A DNA stretch of 11,409 nt from an uncultured Flavobacteriales bacterium (GTDB lineage: Bacteria; Bacteroidota; Bacteroidia; Flavobacteriales; Flavobacteriaceae). Position 1 is the first letter of the stretch. Every line of letters begins with the position of its first letter. The position numbers and the translations under genes were made by a program. The notes beneath the pieces were generated by a model. The model ran no database searches. It was not told the DNA's origin and saw nothing but the letters and a program-made list of their open reading frames with translations. Location: assembly GCA_913009535.1 (NCBI GenBank), contig CAJVXR010000046.1, positions 1 through 11,409 of the forward strand, in the 5' to 3' direction. Of this stretch, positions 1-7,492 are shown piece after piece.

Positions 1-21
1 AAGAAAAAAGTAACTAAATAA
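1..21 (+). CDS. rpsM: 30S ribosomal protein S13, C-terminal end only (partial)
   Basis: The first 21 bases read in frame as KKKVTK followed by TAA. A lysine-rich tail of this kind closes bacterial S13, and rpsM is the gene that normally precedes rpsK in the alpha operon. The rest of the gene lies left of the window. S13 sits in the head of the 30S subunit, and its basic tail reaches towards the P-site tRNA. The stop is 11 nt before the rpsK start, consistent with one transcript. Only six residues are visible, so the identification rests mainly on gene order. Confidence 0.8.
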   Translation, partial: KKKVTK

Positions 22-32
22 TAATTAGTAAT

Positions 33-416
33 ATGGCAAAGTCAAGTACTAAAAAGCGTAAAGTAATAGTTGAATCTATAGGTGAGGCACATATTGTTGC
101 ATCATTTAACAATATTATTATATCATTAACTAACAAAAAAGGAGACGTTATCTCTTGGTCATCTGCTGGTAAGATGGGCTTTAGAGGTTCGAAGAAAAAC
201 ACTCCCTATGCTGCTCAATTAGCTGCTGAAGATGCAGCTGGTGTTGCAAAAGATGCTGGTTTGAGAAAGGTTAAGGTATATGTAAAAGGTCCCGGAAATG
301 GAAGAGAGTCAGCAATTAGATCTATTCATAATGCAGGTATTGAAGTCGCAGAAATAATTGATGTGACTCCAACTCCACATAATGGTTGTAGACCACCTAA
401 ACGTAGAAGAGTTTAA
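33..416 (+). CDS. rpsK: 30S ribosomal protein S11
   Basis: S11 is a primary component of the 30S platform, binding 16S rRNA beside S18 and S21 near the mRNA exit channel. The 127-residue protein is close to the usual length (about 129). The core segment at residues 43-62, with [10 protein letters not shown] followed by TPYAAQ, and [11 protein letters not shown] at 86-96 are S11 hallmarks. The C-terminus [16 protein letters not shown] (112-127) is the near-invariant family tail. The start follows the S13 stop by 11 nt. No Shine-Dalgarno sequence precedes the ATG, only AT-rich sequence, as is usual in Bacteroidetes. It belongs to the rpsM-rpsK-rpsD-rpoA-rplQ operon. Identification is essentially certain. 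Confidence 0.98.
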   Translation: MAKSSTKKRKVIVESIGEAHIVASFNNIIISLTNKKGDVISWSSAGKMGFRGSKKNTPYAAQLAAEDAAGVAKDAGLRKVKVYVKGPGNGRESAIRSIHNAGIEVAEIIDVTPTPHNGCRPPKRRRV

Positions 417-440
417 ATAACAATTATAATAAGTATAATC

Positions 441-494
441 AGAGACAAAACACTATCGAAGGATTAGATTAAGACCTTAATTCATAGTTACTCT
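441..494 (+). promoter_or_regulatory. possible structured leader in the rpsK-rpsD spacer (nested imperfect hairpin)
   Basis: The rpsK-rpsD gap is 94 nt, much longer than the other gaps in this operon (11, 20 and 27 nt). Within it, three short complementary pairs nest inside each other: AGAG 441-444 with CTCT 491-494, ACTAT 452-456 with ATAGT 484-488, and AAGG 459-462 with CCTT 475-478, separated by internal loops and closed by a 12-nt loop. In other bacteria S4 represses its own operon by binding mRNA, so a leader here is plausible. Each helix is only 4-5 bp in AT-rich DNA, so chance pairing is quite possible. Confidence 0.25.
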
Positions 495-510
495 AAAAAA
501 ACAAAAAACA

Positions 511-1116
511 ATGGCAAGATATACTGGTCCAAAAACAAAAATTGCAAGAAAATTTGGTGAAGCAATTTTCGGAGAAGATAAATCTTTTGAGAAAAGAAAC
601 TATCCACCTGGTCAACACGGAAATACCCGTAGACGTGGTAAAAAATCTGAGTACTCTGTACAACTTATGGAGAAGCAAAAAGCTAAATATACATATGGTA
701 TATTAGAAAAGCAATTTAGAAATATGTTTAAAAAAGCAACCGCTGCAACTGGAATTACCGGTGAGGTATTATTACAACTTTGTGAATCAAGGTTAGATAA
801 TGTTGTATTTAGAATGGGTTTATCAAACTCAAGAAGTGGAGCAAGACAACTTGTATCACACAGACATATTACTGTCAATGGGGGAATAGTTAACATACCT
901 TCTTACAGTTTAAAACCTGGAGACGTAGTAGCTGTTAGAGAGAAGTCGAAGTCTTTAGAGACAATTGATAGAGCTCTTTCTAACTCCTCAAGTGTATTTG
1001 AATGGATTACATGGAATGGTGATTTAATGCAAGGAACATACGTTTCAATTCCTGCAAGAATTCAAATTCCTGAAAACATTAATGAACAGTTCATTGTTGA
1101 ATTGTACTCAAAATAA
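511..1116 (+). CDS. rpsD: 30S ribosomal protein S4
   Basis: S4 nucleates assembly of the 30S body by binding the 5' domain of 16S rRNA, helps maintain decoding accuracy, and in several bacteria represses translation of its own operon. The 201-residue product has the usual Bacteroidetes length. The N-terminal S4 domain carries YPPGQHG (31-37) followed by a basic stretch. The RNA-binding S4 fold spans about residues 92-155 and includes LDNVVFRMG (95-103) and [15 protein letters not shown] (111-125). The N-terminus has no cysteines, so this is the zinc-independent (C-) form; the only cysteine is C91. The start is preceded by an A-rich stretch rather than a Shine-Dalgarno sequence. It lies 94 nt after rpsK and 20 nt before rpoA. 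Confidence 0.98.
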   Translation: MARYTGPKTKIARKFGEAIFGEDKSFEKRNYPPGQHGNTRRRGKKSEYSVQLMEKQKAKYTYGILEKQFRNMFKKATAATGITGEVLLQLCESRLDNVVFRMGLSNSRSGARQLVSHRHITVNGGIVNIPSYSLKPGDVVAVREKSKSLETIDRALSNSSSVFEWITWNGDLMQGTYVSIPARIQIPENINEQFIVELYSK

Positions 1117-1136
1117 TAATTAATATACAAAGTATT

Positions 1137-2129
1137 ATGGCAATATTAAATTTTCAAAAACCGGACAAAGTAATAATGATCAATTCAACTGATTTTGAAG
1201 GTAAATTCGAATTCAGACCACTTGAACCTGGTTATGGCTTAACAGTTGGTAATGCTCTGAGAAGAGTTTTATTATCTTCTCTTGAAGGATTTGCAATTAC
1301 TTCAGTAAAAATTGAAGGAGTTGATCACGAATTCTCAACTATTGCAGGTGTTGTAGAAGATGTTACTGAAATTATTTTAAATTTAAAACAAGTTCGTTTT
1401 AAAAGACAAATTGATGAAGTTGATAATGAAACTGTTTCTATATCTCTTTCTGGTCAAGACAAAATAACTGCTGGTGATTTTCAGAAGTTTATTTCTGGTT
1501 TTCAAGTTTTAAACTCAGATCAAGTTATTTGTAATTTAGATTCTAAAGTTAAGATTCAAATGGAATTATCTATCGAAAAGGGTAGAGGTTATGTTCCTGC
1601 TGAGGAAAATAAAAAATCTAGTGCTCCAATAGGTACGATTTTTACAGATTCTATTTTCACACCTATTAAAAATGTGAAATATGCTGTAGAAAACTTCAGG
1701 GTTGAACAAAAGACTGATTATGAAAAATTAGTATTTGAAATAATGACTGATGGCTCTATAAGCCCACAAGATGCATTAACTGATGCTGCAAGAATTTTAA
1801 TACATCACTTTATGCTCTTCTCTGACGAAAGAATTACTCTTGAAGCAGATGAAATTGCTAAGACTGAAACTTATGATGAGGAATCATTACATATGCGTCA
1901 ACTTCTTAAAACTAAGTTAATTGATATGGATCTTTCTGTTCGTGCACTAAACTGTTTAAAAGCTGCAGAAGTAGACACTTTGGGAGATTTAGTTTCGTTT
2001 AATAAAAACGATTTGATGAAATTTAGAAATTTTGGTAAAAAATCTCTAACTGAATTAGAGGAACTTGTGATCGTAAAAGGGTTGAATTTCGGAATGGATT
2101 TAACAAAATATAAATTAGATAAAGATTAA
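1137..2129 (+). CDS. rpoA: DNA-directed RNA polymerase subunit alpha
   Basis: Alpha dimerises to scaffold assembly of the beta and beta' subunits, and its C-terminal domain contacts upstream promoter DNA and activators. The 330-residue length matches the family. The N-terminal dimerisation domain (about 1-235) contains [19 protein letters not shown] (33-51), the classical assembly motif. An acidic, flexible linker follows at about 236-255. The C-terminal domain (about 256-325) has [12 protein letters not shown] (267-278), matching the DNA-contacting helix around E. coli R265 (here R269, with N272 and K275), and [12 protein letters not shown] (299-310). It sits 20 nt after rpsD and 27 nt before rplQ, the standard operon position. 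Confidence 0.98.
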   Translation: MAILNFQKPDKVIMINSTDFEGKFEFRPLEPGYGLTVGNALRRVLLSSLEGFAITSVKIEGVDHEFSTIAGVVEDVTEIILNLKQVRFKRQIDEVDNETVSISLSGQDKITAGDFQKFISGFQVLNSDQVICNLDSKVKIQMELSIEKGRGYVPAEENKKSSAPIGTIFTDSIFTPIKNVKYAVENFRVEQKTDYEKLVFEIMTDGSISPQDALTDAARILIHHFMLFSDERITLEADEIAKTETYDEESLHMRQLLKTKLIDMDLSVRALNCLKAAEVDTLGDLVSFNKNDLMKFRNFGKKSLTELEELVIVKGLNFGMDLTKYKLDKD

Positions 2130-2156
2130 TTTATTAGACTATAAATAAATTTAATA

Positions 2157-2669
2157 ATGAGACACGGAAAAAAAATTAACCATTTAGGAAGAAAAACTGC
2201 TCATAGAAAATCTATGTTAGCTAATATGGCTTGTTCTTTAATCGAAAATAAGCGTATAAATACTACTACTGCTAAAGCTAAAGCTTTAAAGCAATTTGTA
2301 GAACCACTAATTACTAAGTCAAAATCAGATACTACTCAGAACAGAAGAATTGTTTTTGCTAGACTAAGACAAAAAGAAGCTGTTGCAGAACTATTTCGTG
2401 ATGTTTCTGCTAAAATAGCTGATCGACCAGGTGGTTATACTAGAGTTATTAGACTAGGAAATAGACTTGGTGATAATGCTGATATGGCTATGATCGAGTT
2501 AGTTGATTATAATGAAACTTATGAAGCTGGTAAAAAGAAAAAATCGACTACTAGACGACGTAAAAAAAGCACTACTGCTAAAGTCGCTACCCCTGAAGTA
2601 GAGTCTACTGAAATAGTTGACGCTCCACAAGTTGAATCCCCTGAAACTGAATCACCAGAAGAAAAATAA
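2157..2669 (+). CDS. rplQ: 50S ribosomal protein L17 with extended charged tail
   Basis: L17 is a 50S protein located near the exit of the peptide tunnel. Residues 1-120 form the conserved core: [20 protein letters not shown] (1-20), then [20 protein letters not shown] (31-50), and near the end [20 protein letters not shown] (91-110). The protein then continues to 170 residues, against about 127 in E. coli. The extension has a lysine/arginine-rich block (126-142) followed by a glutamate- and proline-rich acidic stretch (146-170) that looks disordered. Longer L17 tails are common in Bacteroidetes, so this is probably lineage-typical. It is the last gene of the ribosomal operon; a 91-nt spacer with no strong terminator follows. 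Confidence 0.97.
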   Translation: MRHGKKINHLGRKTAHRKSMLANMACSLIENKRINTTTAKAKALKQFVEPLITKSKSDTTQNRRIVFARLRQKEAVAELFRDVSAKIADRPGGYTRVIRLGNRLGDNADMAMIELVDYNETYEAGKKKKSTTRRRKKSTTAKVATPEVESTEIVDAPQVESPETESPEEK

Positions 2670-2690
2670 AGTTGTAAATATTTAAAAATT

Positions 2691-2716
2691 TTAAGATTTA
2701 ATTAATAAATCCTTAA
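2691..2716 (+). repeat. AT-rich inverted repeat after the ribosomal operon
   Basis: TTAAGATTTA (2691-2700) pairs with TAAATCCTTAA (2706-2716) around a 5-nt loop, giving 10 bp with one bulged C. A second small palindrome, TTAAAA-A-TTTTAA, lies just before it at 2682-2694 and overlaps its first bases. The hairpin is 21 nt after the rplQ stop and could protect or end the operon mRNA. It has few G-C pairs and no following T-run, so it is not a convincing intrinsic terminator. Confidence 0.3.
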
Positions 2717-2738
2717 CATTTAGAATTATATATAATAT

Positions 2739-2746
2739 TATTTTTG
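2739..2746 (+). promoter_or_regulatory. Bacteroidetes-type -7 promoter element (TATTTTTG)
   Basis: TATTTTTG fits the Bacteroidetes primary-sigma -7 consensus TAnnTTTG. It lies 14 nt before the ATG of the exported-protein gene, implying a very short 5' leader. No clear TTTG-like -33 box is visible about 19-21 nt upstream. The same octamer recurs upstream of carA and eno, which supports the call. Confidence 0.6.
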
Positions 2747-2760
2747 TAAAAAAAATCTTT

Positions 2761-3474
2761 ATGAAGAATATCAATTTATTTATTGTGTTTTTGTTGTTTA
2801 GTTTTGTAGCATTAGCTCAGACTAATACCGTTGATTCTGGAGGAAGTCAAGCCATGGAGAATTATGCCAAATTAGCTTCTGGTAATGGTAGTAATTTTGG
2901 TAATTCTATGATGTTTTATAATCCAAAAAGACAAATAGACGGTAAGTTTCATCTATTTGAAGACTGGAGCAATACAGCAGTTATTCACACACTTTCAGAT
3001 GATAAGTTCTTGGTAAAACGAATTAATTTAAATATTAAGAGAAATTCTTTTGAGGCTAAAATGAATGAATCTGATTCCATATTCTCATTTACGTTCAATA
3101 ACATAAAAAAAATTGTTGTCAATAATAAAACTTATAAGAACTATTATTATGACGATGATAATAGAGTTTACGAAATGTTATACGAGTCTGATGATTACAA
3201 ATTTATGAAGGGTTTTGAAGTTACGTTAATCACAGCTTCAGCTAACCCTTTAGTTAATAGACCAAATGACAAGTATGTTCGTGGAGAAGATTATTTTATT
3301 ATGATTAATGGTACGATCAGTCAGGTAAAATTAAAAAAGAAATCAATTTTTAAGACCTTGAAATTAGATAAGTTAAATTCATCTAATCTAGATATGTTTG
3401 TGGACTCAAATTCACTTTCATTAAAGAAAGTAGAAGATGTAGTTAAACTCCTTGAGTATTATAACAGTATTTAG
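2761..3474 (+). CDS. exported protein of unknown function with Sec signal peptide
   Basis: I do not recognise a named family. The 237-residue product begins with a clear signal peptide: MKN, a hydrophobic stretch at residues 5-18, and a probable cleavage after ALA at 17-19 leaving Q20 as the mature N-terminus. There is no cysteine lipobox, so it is probably periplasmic or secreted rather than a lipoprotein. A Ser/Gly/Asn-rich segment (26-50) precedes what looks like a beta-rich body (about 57-190), with alternating hydrophobic and polar residues and tyrosine/aspartate clusters at 124-145. The C-terminus (about 220-235) looks helical. It has its own -7 box and a terminator downstream, so it is probably a single-gene unit between the ribosomal operon and carA. 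The start is fixed by the signal peptide. Confidence 0.85.
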   Translation: MKNINLFIVFLLFSFVALAQTNTVDSGGSQAMENYAKLASGNGSNFGNSMMFYNPKRQIDGKFHLFEDWSNTAVIHTLSDDKFLVKRINLNIKRNSFEAKMNESDSIFSFTFNNIKKIVVNNKTYKNYYYDDDNRVYEMLYESDDYKFMKGFEVTLITASANPLVNRPNDKYVRGEDYFIMINGTISQVKLKKKSIFKTLKLDKLNSSNLDMFVDSNSLSLKKVEDVVKLLEYYNSI

Positions 3475-3526
3475 TATTTCTGTTTAACTGCATGAATTTG
3501 ATTTCATGTGACACAAAATTGTTAAT

Positions 3527-3557
3527 AAAGAGGTTAAGAAATTTAACCTCTTTTTTT
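3527..3557 (+). terminator. rho-independent terminator of the exported-protein gene
   Basis: AAAGAGGTTAA (3527-3537) and TTAACCTCTTT (3543-3553) form a perfect 11-bp stem around a 5-nt loop, followed by a seven-T run (3551-3557) that overlaps the end of the stem. It lies 52 nt after the stop at 3474 and just before the carA promoter, so it insulates carA from upstream transcription. A smaller hairpin (CATGAA 3491-3496 with TTCATG 3503-3508) lies between the stop codon and the terminator. Confidence 0.9.
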
Positions 3558-3577
3558 ATATAATTAATTATTATAAT

Positions 3578-3585
3578 TATTTTTG
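3578..3585 (+). promoter_or_regulatory. Bacteroidetes-type -7 promoter element of carA (TATTTTTG)
   Basis: TATTTTTG matches TAnnTTTG and is identical to the octamers before the exported-protein gene and eno. It ends 16 nt before the carA ATG. The preceding terminator's T-tract (3551-3557) falls roughly where a -33 element would sit. Because a strong terminator lies directly upstream, carA needs a promoter here, which raises confidence. Confidence 0.7.
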
Positions 3586-3601
3586 TTTTAGTTTAGATAT
3601 C

Positions 3602-4702
3602 ATGGAATATAAAAAAAGAAAGCAAGCTATATTATTATTATCTGACGGTACTATGTTTTATGGTAAGTCTGTTTTTGGAGATGGTACTGCTTATGGAGAA
3701 GTTTGTTTTAATACCGGCATGACTGGTTATCAAGAAATATATACTGATCCTTCTTATTTTGGTCAGTTAATGATTATGACCAATCCACATATAGGTAATT
3801 ATGGAATAAATAATGATGAGTCTGAATCAGACTCTATCAAAATCTCAGGTTTAATATGTAAAAACTTTAGTTATAATTACTCTAGAGAATTGGCAGATAG
3901 TTCTCTTGAGGATTTTTTAAATAAGAACAATCTTTTTGCAATTTCTGATATTGATACACGAGCTTTAGTTAGTTATATTAGGGAGAATGGAGCTATGAAT
4001 GCTGTTATAACTACTGATATTGATAGTTTAGAAAGCTTATCAAAAAAACTACTTTCTGTTCCTTCTATGATAGGGCTTGAATTAGCGTCAAAGGTTTCAA
4101 CTAAATCTGCATATTTTTTTGGAAATGAAAAATCTAAGTTTAAAGTAGCTGCTCTAGACTTAGGAATTAAAAAAAATATTTTAAGGAATTTAGCGAGTAG
4201 AGATGTTTATATAAAAGTTTTTCCTTTTGATACATCTTTTGATGAAATGAGTAAATGGAATCCTGATGGTTATTTTTTGTCAAATGGCCCAGGAGATCCC
4301 GAACCTTTGAAAAGTGCTCAGTTAGTTGCTAAAAAAATAATAGAAAAGAACTTGCCTCTTTTTGGAATTTGCCTTGGACATCAAATTATTGCGCTTGCAA
4401 GTGGAATAGCTACATACAAAATGCATAATGGTCATCGAGGTATAAACCATCCTGTGAAAAACTTAATTACTGGCAAGGGCGAAATAACTTCTCAAAACCA
4501 TGGTTTTGCAGTAAATAAAGAAGATGCTCAAGCTAATGAGGATATAGAAATCACTCATATTCACTTGAATGATGATACTGTTGCTGGTATTAGGCTTAAA
4601 AATAGTAATTGTTTTTCTGTCCAATTTCATCCTGAGGCTAGTCCAGGCCCTCATGATTCCTCGTATTTGTTTGATGAGTTTGTTGAGAACATGAAGAAAT
4701 AA
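3602..4702 (+). CDS. carA: carbamoyl-phosphate synthase small subunit (glutamine amidotransferase)
   Basis: CarA hydrolyses glutamine and channels ammonia to CarB, which makes carbamoyl phosphate for arginine and pyrimidine synthesis. The 366-residue protein has the CarA-specific N-terminal domain (about 1-160), including FNTGMTGYQEIYTDPSYFGQ (36-55) and SDIDTRALVSYIRENGAM (115-132). A class I glutamine amidotransferase domain follows (about 180-366), with SNGPGDPEPL (227-236), the nucleophile C257 in GICLGH, SQNHGF (297-302), and the catalytic H343 and E345 in QFHPEASPGP. All expected catalytic residues are present. carB is not the next gene and must be elsewhere. The gene has its own promoter box after a terminator and is followed 99 nt later by eno. 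Confidence 0.97.
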   Translation: MEYKKRKQAILLLSDGTMFYGKSVFGDGTAYGEVCFNTGMTGYQEIYTDPSYFGQLMIMTNPHIGNYGINNDESESDSIKISGLICKNFSYNYSRELADSSLEDFLNKNNLFAISDIDTRALVSYIRENGAMNAVITTDIDSLESLSKKLLSVPSMIGLELASKVSTKSAYFFGNEKSKFKVAALDLGIKKNILRNLASRDVYIKVFPFDTSFDEMSKWNPDGYFLSNGPGDPEPLKSAQLVAKKIIEKNLPLFGICLGHQIIALASGIATYKMHNGHRGINHPVKNLITGKGEITSQNHGFAVNKEDAQANEDIEITHIHLNDDTVAGIRLKNSNCFSVQFHPEASPGPHDSSYLFDEFVENMKK

Positions 4703-4737
4703 TATATTTCACTATTACGTTTTCGTCAATTTATTCT

Positions 4738-4763
4738 TATAAATGGATTAAAATCTATTTATA
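4738..4763 (+). repeat. inverted repeat just upstream of the eno -7 box
   Basis: TATAAATGGA (4738-4747) and TCTATTTATA (4754-4763) form a 10-bp stem with one G-T wobble around a 6-nt A/T loop. It lies immediately 5' of the eno -7 element at 4769, over the region that would separate the -33 and -7 elements, so it could be an operator. It lacks a T-run that would make it a good terminator for carA. Chance occurrence in AT-rich spacer DNA cannot be excluded. Confidence 0.3.
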
Positions 4764-4768
4764 TATGA

Positions 4769-4776
4769 TATTTTTG
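4769..4776 (+). promoter_or_regulatory. Bacteroidetes-type -7 promoter element of eno (TATTTTTG)
   Basis: TATTTTTG again matches TAnnTTTG. It ends 25 nt before the eno start codon, giving a short leader of about 20 nt. No obvious TTTG -33 box is visible. An inverted repeat lies directly upstream. Confidence 0.65.
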
Positions 4777-4801
4777 TCAATTAATAATCATTTCTATACT
4801 T

Positions 4802-6088
4802 ATGTCAAATATTAAAAAAATTCACGCTAGACAAATTTTTGATTCGCGAGGTAACCCAACTATTGAAGTTGATGTTGTCACCGATAATGGCACTTTGGGT
4901 AGGGCAGCTGTTCCTTCAGGGGCATCTACAGGCGAACATGAAGCTGTTGAATTAAGAGATGGTGGATCTGATTATATGGGTAAAGGTGTGAAAATTGCTA
5001 TTAGTAACGTTAATGAAATTCTTTCACAATCCGTTTTAGGTATTTCAGTTTTTAATCAAACTGAAATTGATAATATAATGATTGATTTAGATGGAACTCC
5101 AAATAAGTCAAAATTAGGAGCAAATTCAATTTTAGGTGTTTCATTAGCTGTTGCAAAAGCTGCAGCAAATGAAAAAAATATACCATTGTATAAATATATT
5201 GGAGGGGAAGATGTTTGCACACTACCAGTTCCTATGATGAATATTATTAATGGAGGATCTCATAGTGACTCTCCTATTGCCTTCCAAGAGTTTATGGTAG
5301 TTCCAGTACTTGCTGAGTCTTTTACTCATGCAATGCAGATGGGAAGTGAGATATTTCATCATCTTAAAATTGTATTGAAAAGCAGAAAATTAAGTACAGC
5401 TGTCGGGGATGAAGGAGGTTTTGCTCCTGTTTTAGACGGAACAGAGGACGCTTTAGATACAATTGCTTTAGCTGTTGAAAATGCAGGCTATAGTTTTGGT
5501 AAAGATGTAATGATCGCTCTTGATTGTGCTGCCGCTGAGTTTTATGAAAATAATGAGTATAATTATAAAAAATTTGAAGGTGAACAGGGTAAGGTTAGAT
5601 CAAGTAAAGAGCAAGCTGACTACTTAGCAAGCCTCACTTCTAAGTATCCAATTATATCAATTGAAGATGGAATGGATGAAAATGATTGGGACGGTTGGAA
5701 GTATTTAACTGAAATTATTGGAGACAAAATTCAATTAGTTGGTGATGATTTATTTGTTACCAATGTAGATAGGTTATCTAAAGGAATAAATGAGTCAATA
5801 GCTAATTCGATTTTAATTAAAGTAAATCAAATAGGTACTTTGACAGAGACTATTCAAGCTGTTGAAATGGCACACAATGCTGGATTTACATCAGTTATGT
5901 CACACAGGTCAGGTGAAACAGAAGATAATACAATAGCTGATTTGGCTGTAGCACTTACTACTTGTCAAATTAAGACAGGCTCAGCATCTCGTAGTGATAG
6001 AATGGCTAAGTATAATCAATTACTAAGAATAGAAGAGGAATTAGGCTCACGAGCTGTTTACCCTAAAGCTAGCGCGTTTAAATCGTAG
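4802..6088 (+). CDS. eno: enolase (phosphopyruvate hydratase)
   Basis: Enolase converts 2-phosphoglycerate to phosphoenolpyruvate in cytoplasmic glycolysis and gluconeogenesis, using Mg2+. The 428-residue length matches bacterial family members. The N-terminal domain carries [15 protein letters not shown] (9-23) and the mobile loop [10 protein letters not shown] (39-48). In the barrel, H154 (GGSHSDSP) and E163 (FQEFM) flank the active site, and E204 lies in VGDEGGFAP. The metal ligands are D241, E288 (SIEDGM) and D315 (GDDLFVT). The catalytic base is K340 in [16 protein letters not shown] (367-375) and K391 in [10 protein letters not shown] complete the site. No key residue is missing. It has its own promoter box and lies 66 nt before the citrate synthase gene. 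Confidence 0.98.
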   Translation: MSNIKKIHARQIFDSRGNPTIEVDVVTDNGTLGRAAVPSGASTGEHEAVELRDGGSDYMGKGVKIAISNVNEILSQSVLGISVFNQTEIDNIMIDLDGTPNKSKLGANSILGVSLAVAKAAANEKNIPLYKYIGGEDVCTLPVPMMNIINGGSHSDSPIAFQEFMVVPVLAESFTHAMQMGSEIFHHLKIVLKSRKLSTAVGDEGGFAPVLDGTEDALDTIALAVENAGYSFGKDVMIALDCAAAEFYENNEYNYKKFEGEQGKVRSSKEQADYLASLTSKYPIISIEDGMDENDWDGWKYLTEIIGDKIQLVGDDLFVTNVDRLSKGINESIANSILIKVNQIGTLTETIQAVEMAHNAGFTSVMSHRSGETEDNTIADLAVALTTCQIKTGSASRSDRMAKYNQLLRIEEELGSRAVYPKASAFKS

Positions 6089-6123
6089 TCGGTTTTATTT
6101 TTTAATAATTCACAGATATTTTG

Positions 6124-6131
6124 TACTTTTG
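6124..6131 (+). promoter_or_regulatory. Bacteroidetes-type -7 promoter element of the citrate synthase gene (TACTTTTG)
   Basis: TACTTTTG fits TAnnTTTG well, and the surrounding context, TTG just before and CA just after, resembles typical flavobacterial promoters. It ends 23 nt before the ATG at 6155. T-rich sequence 20-30 nt upstream could serve as a weak -33 region. This promoter may also drive the arginine-related genes downstream, since no terminator is visible until 11193. Confidence 0.7.
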
Positions 6132-6154
6132 CATTCCTTAATACAAAAATTCAA

Positions 6155-7450
6155 ATGTCAAAAAAAGCTACACTTCTTATAAATAACCAAGAATTTGATT
6201 TTCCTATTGTTTTAGGTTCTGAAAATGAAATTTCTATTGATGTAAAAAACTTAAGATCACTTACGGGTGGTGTTACTACTATTGATCCAGGTTTTAAGAA
6301 TACTGCATCGTGTGAAAGTAAAATCACATATTTGGATGGTGAGAAGGGTATTTTAAGATATAGAGGTTATTCTATTGAAGATTTATCTAATAATGCTAGT
6401 TTTTTAGAAGTTGCTTATTTACTAATATATGGTAATCTTCCAACTCAAGACGAGTACAAGAAGTTCAATGATGACATAAAAAAAGAAAGTATTGTTGATG
6501 AGGATATTAAGAAAATATTAGAAGCCTTTCCAAAATCAGCTCATCCAATGGGTATTTTGTCTTCGTTAACTAGTGCTTTAACGGCATTTAACCCTAGTTC
6601 AAAAAATATAGATTACGATAGAAGTAAATCTGAACTCTATGATACTATTGTTAAAGTTTTAGGTAAAATACCAGTCTTAATCGCTTGGACTTTTAGAAAA
6701 AAGAATGGCTTACCATTAGATTATGGGGATTCTTCTTTAGGTTATGTTGAAAATATTTTGAAAATGATGTTTAATAAGCCTAACGAACAGTATGTTCAAA
6801 ATCCTGTTTTAGTTAACTCTTTAAACAAGCTTTTAATTCTTCATGCAGATCATGAACAAAACTGCTCTACATCAACGGTTAGAATAGTTGGTTCTTCTCA
6901 TGCTGGTTTATTTGCCTCAATTTCTGCAGGGATTTCTGCTCTATGGGGTCCACTTCATGGTGGTGCAAATCAAGCTGTATTAGAAATGCTAGAATCAATT
7001 AATGAAGATGGTGGAGATACAAATAAGTACATGCAAAAAGCTAAAGACAAAGAAGATCCATTTAGATTAATGGGTTTTGGTCACAGAGTTTACAAAAGCT
7101 TCGATCCTCGAGCAAAAATAATAAAAGTTGCAACTGACAAAGTTTTAAATGATCTCGGAATTGTAGATCCTATTTTAGATATTGCAAAGGGACTTGAAAA
7201 AGAAGCTTTAAGTGATCAGTATTTTGTGGATAGAAATTTATATCCAAATGTTGATTTTTACTCAGGTATCATCTATAGAGCCATGGGTATTCCCTCAGAT
7301 ATGTTCACAGTTATGTTTGCCTTAGGTAGACTGCCAGGTTGGATAGCTCATTGGAGAGAAATGAGGCTGCGTAATGAACCAATTGGTAGACCAAGACAAG
7401 TCTATACAGGTGAGACACACAGACCATATTTTCCAATCTCTGACAGATAA
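6155..7450 (+). CDS. gltA: citrate synthase
   Basis: The enzyme condenses oxaloacetate with acetyl-CoA to give citrate, the entry step of the TCA cycle. The 431-residue length and an N-terminal beta-rich segment of about 50 residues resemble the E. coli-type (GltA) enzyme. Visible motifs include TYLDGEKGILRYRGYSIEDL (58-77), HADHEQNCSTSTVR (230-243), GPLHGGANQAVLEML (265-279), GFGHRVYKSFDPRA (307-320) and NVDFYSG (365-371). By alignment to the E. coli enzyme the catalytic residues are H268, H310 and D367, with H233 and nearby residues lining the active site; all are present. The gene has its own promoter box after eno, and the DDAH-family gene follows 42 nt later with no terminator between them. 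Confidence 0.97.
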   Translation: MSKKATLLINNQEFDFPIVLGSENEISIDVKNLRSLTGGVTTIDPGFKNTASCESKITYLDGEKGILRYRGYSIEDLSNNASFLEVAYLLIYGNLPTQDEYKKFNDDIKKESIVDEDIKKILEAFPKSAHPMGILSSLTSALTAFNPSSKNIDYDRSKSELYDTIVKVLGKIPVLIAWTFRKKNGLPLDYGDSSLGYVENILKMMFNKPNEQYVQNPVLVNSLNKLLILHADHEQNCSTSTVRIVGSSHAGLFASISAGISALWGPLHGGANQAVLEMLESINEDGGDTNKYMQKAKDKEDPFRLMGFGHRVYKSFDPRAKIIKVATDKVLNDLGIVDPILDIAKGLEKEALSDQYFVDRNLYPNVDFYSGIIYRAMGIPSDMFTVMFALGRLPGWIAHWREMRLRNEPIGRPRQVYTGETHRPYFPISDR

Positions 7451-7492
7451 TTAAAGACAACATTCTGAATATCTTTATTATTATATTTACAT

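Noticed and set aside
14..202. Minus-strand ORF opposite rpsK
   Set aside because: It lies antisense within a certain ribosomal-protein gene, has no recognisable motif, and is explained by codon bias of the sense gene.
493..896. Two minus-strand ORFs opposite rpsD
   Set aside because: Both are antisense to the conserved S4 coding region, overlap each other, and resemble no known protein.
2670..2760. Intrinsic terminator after rplQ
   Set aside because: The hairpin at 2691-2716 is AT-rich, has a bulge and lacks a following T-run, so I list it only as an inverted repeat.
4463..4654. Minus-strand ORF opposite the end of carA
   Set aside because: It is a shadow of the conserved amidotransferase domain with no independent support.
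7470..7489. TATCTTTA and TATATTTA as promoters of the DDAH-family gene
   Set aside because: Both lack the final G of TAnnTTTG, and the second is so close to the ATG that transcription would begin at or inside the start codon.
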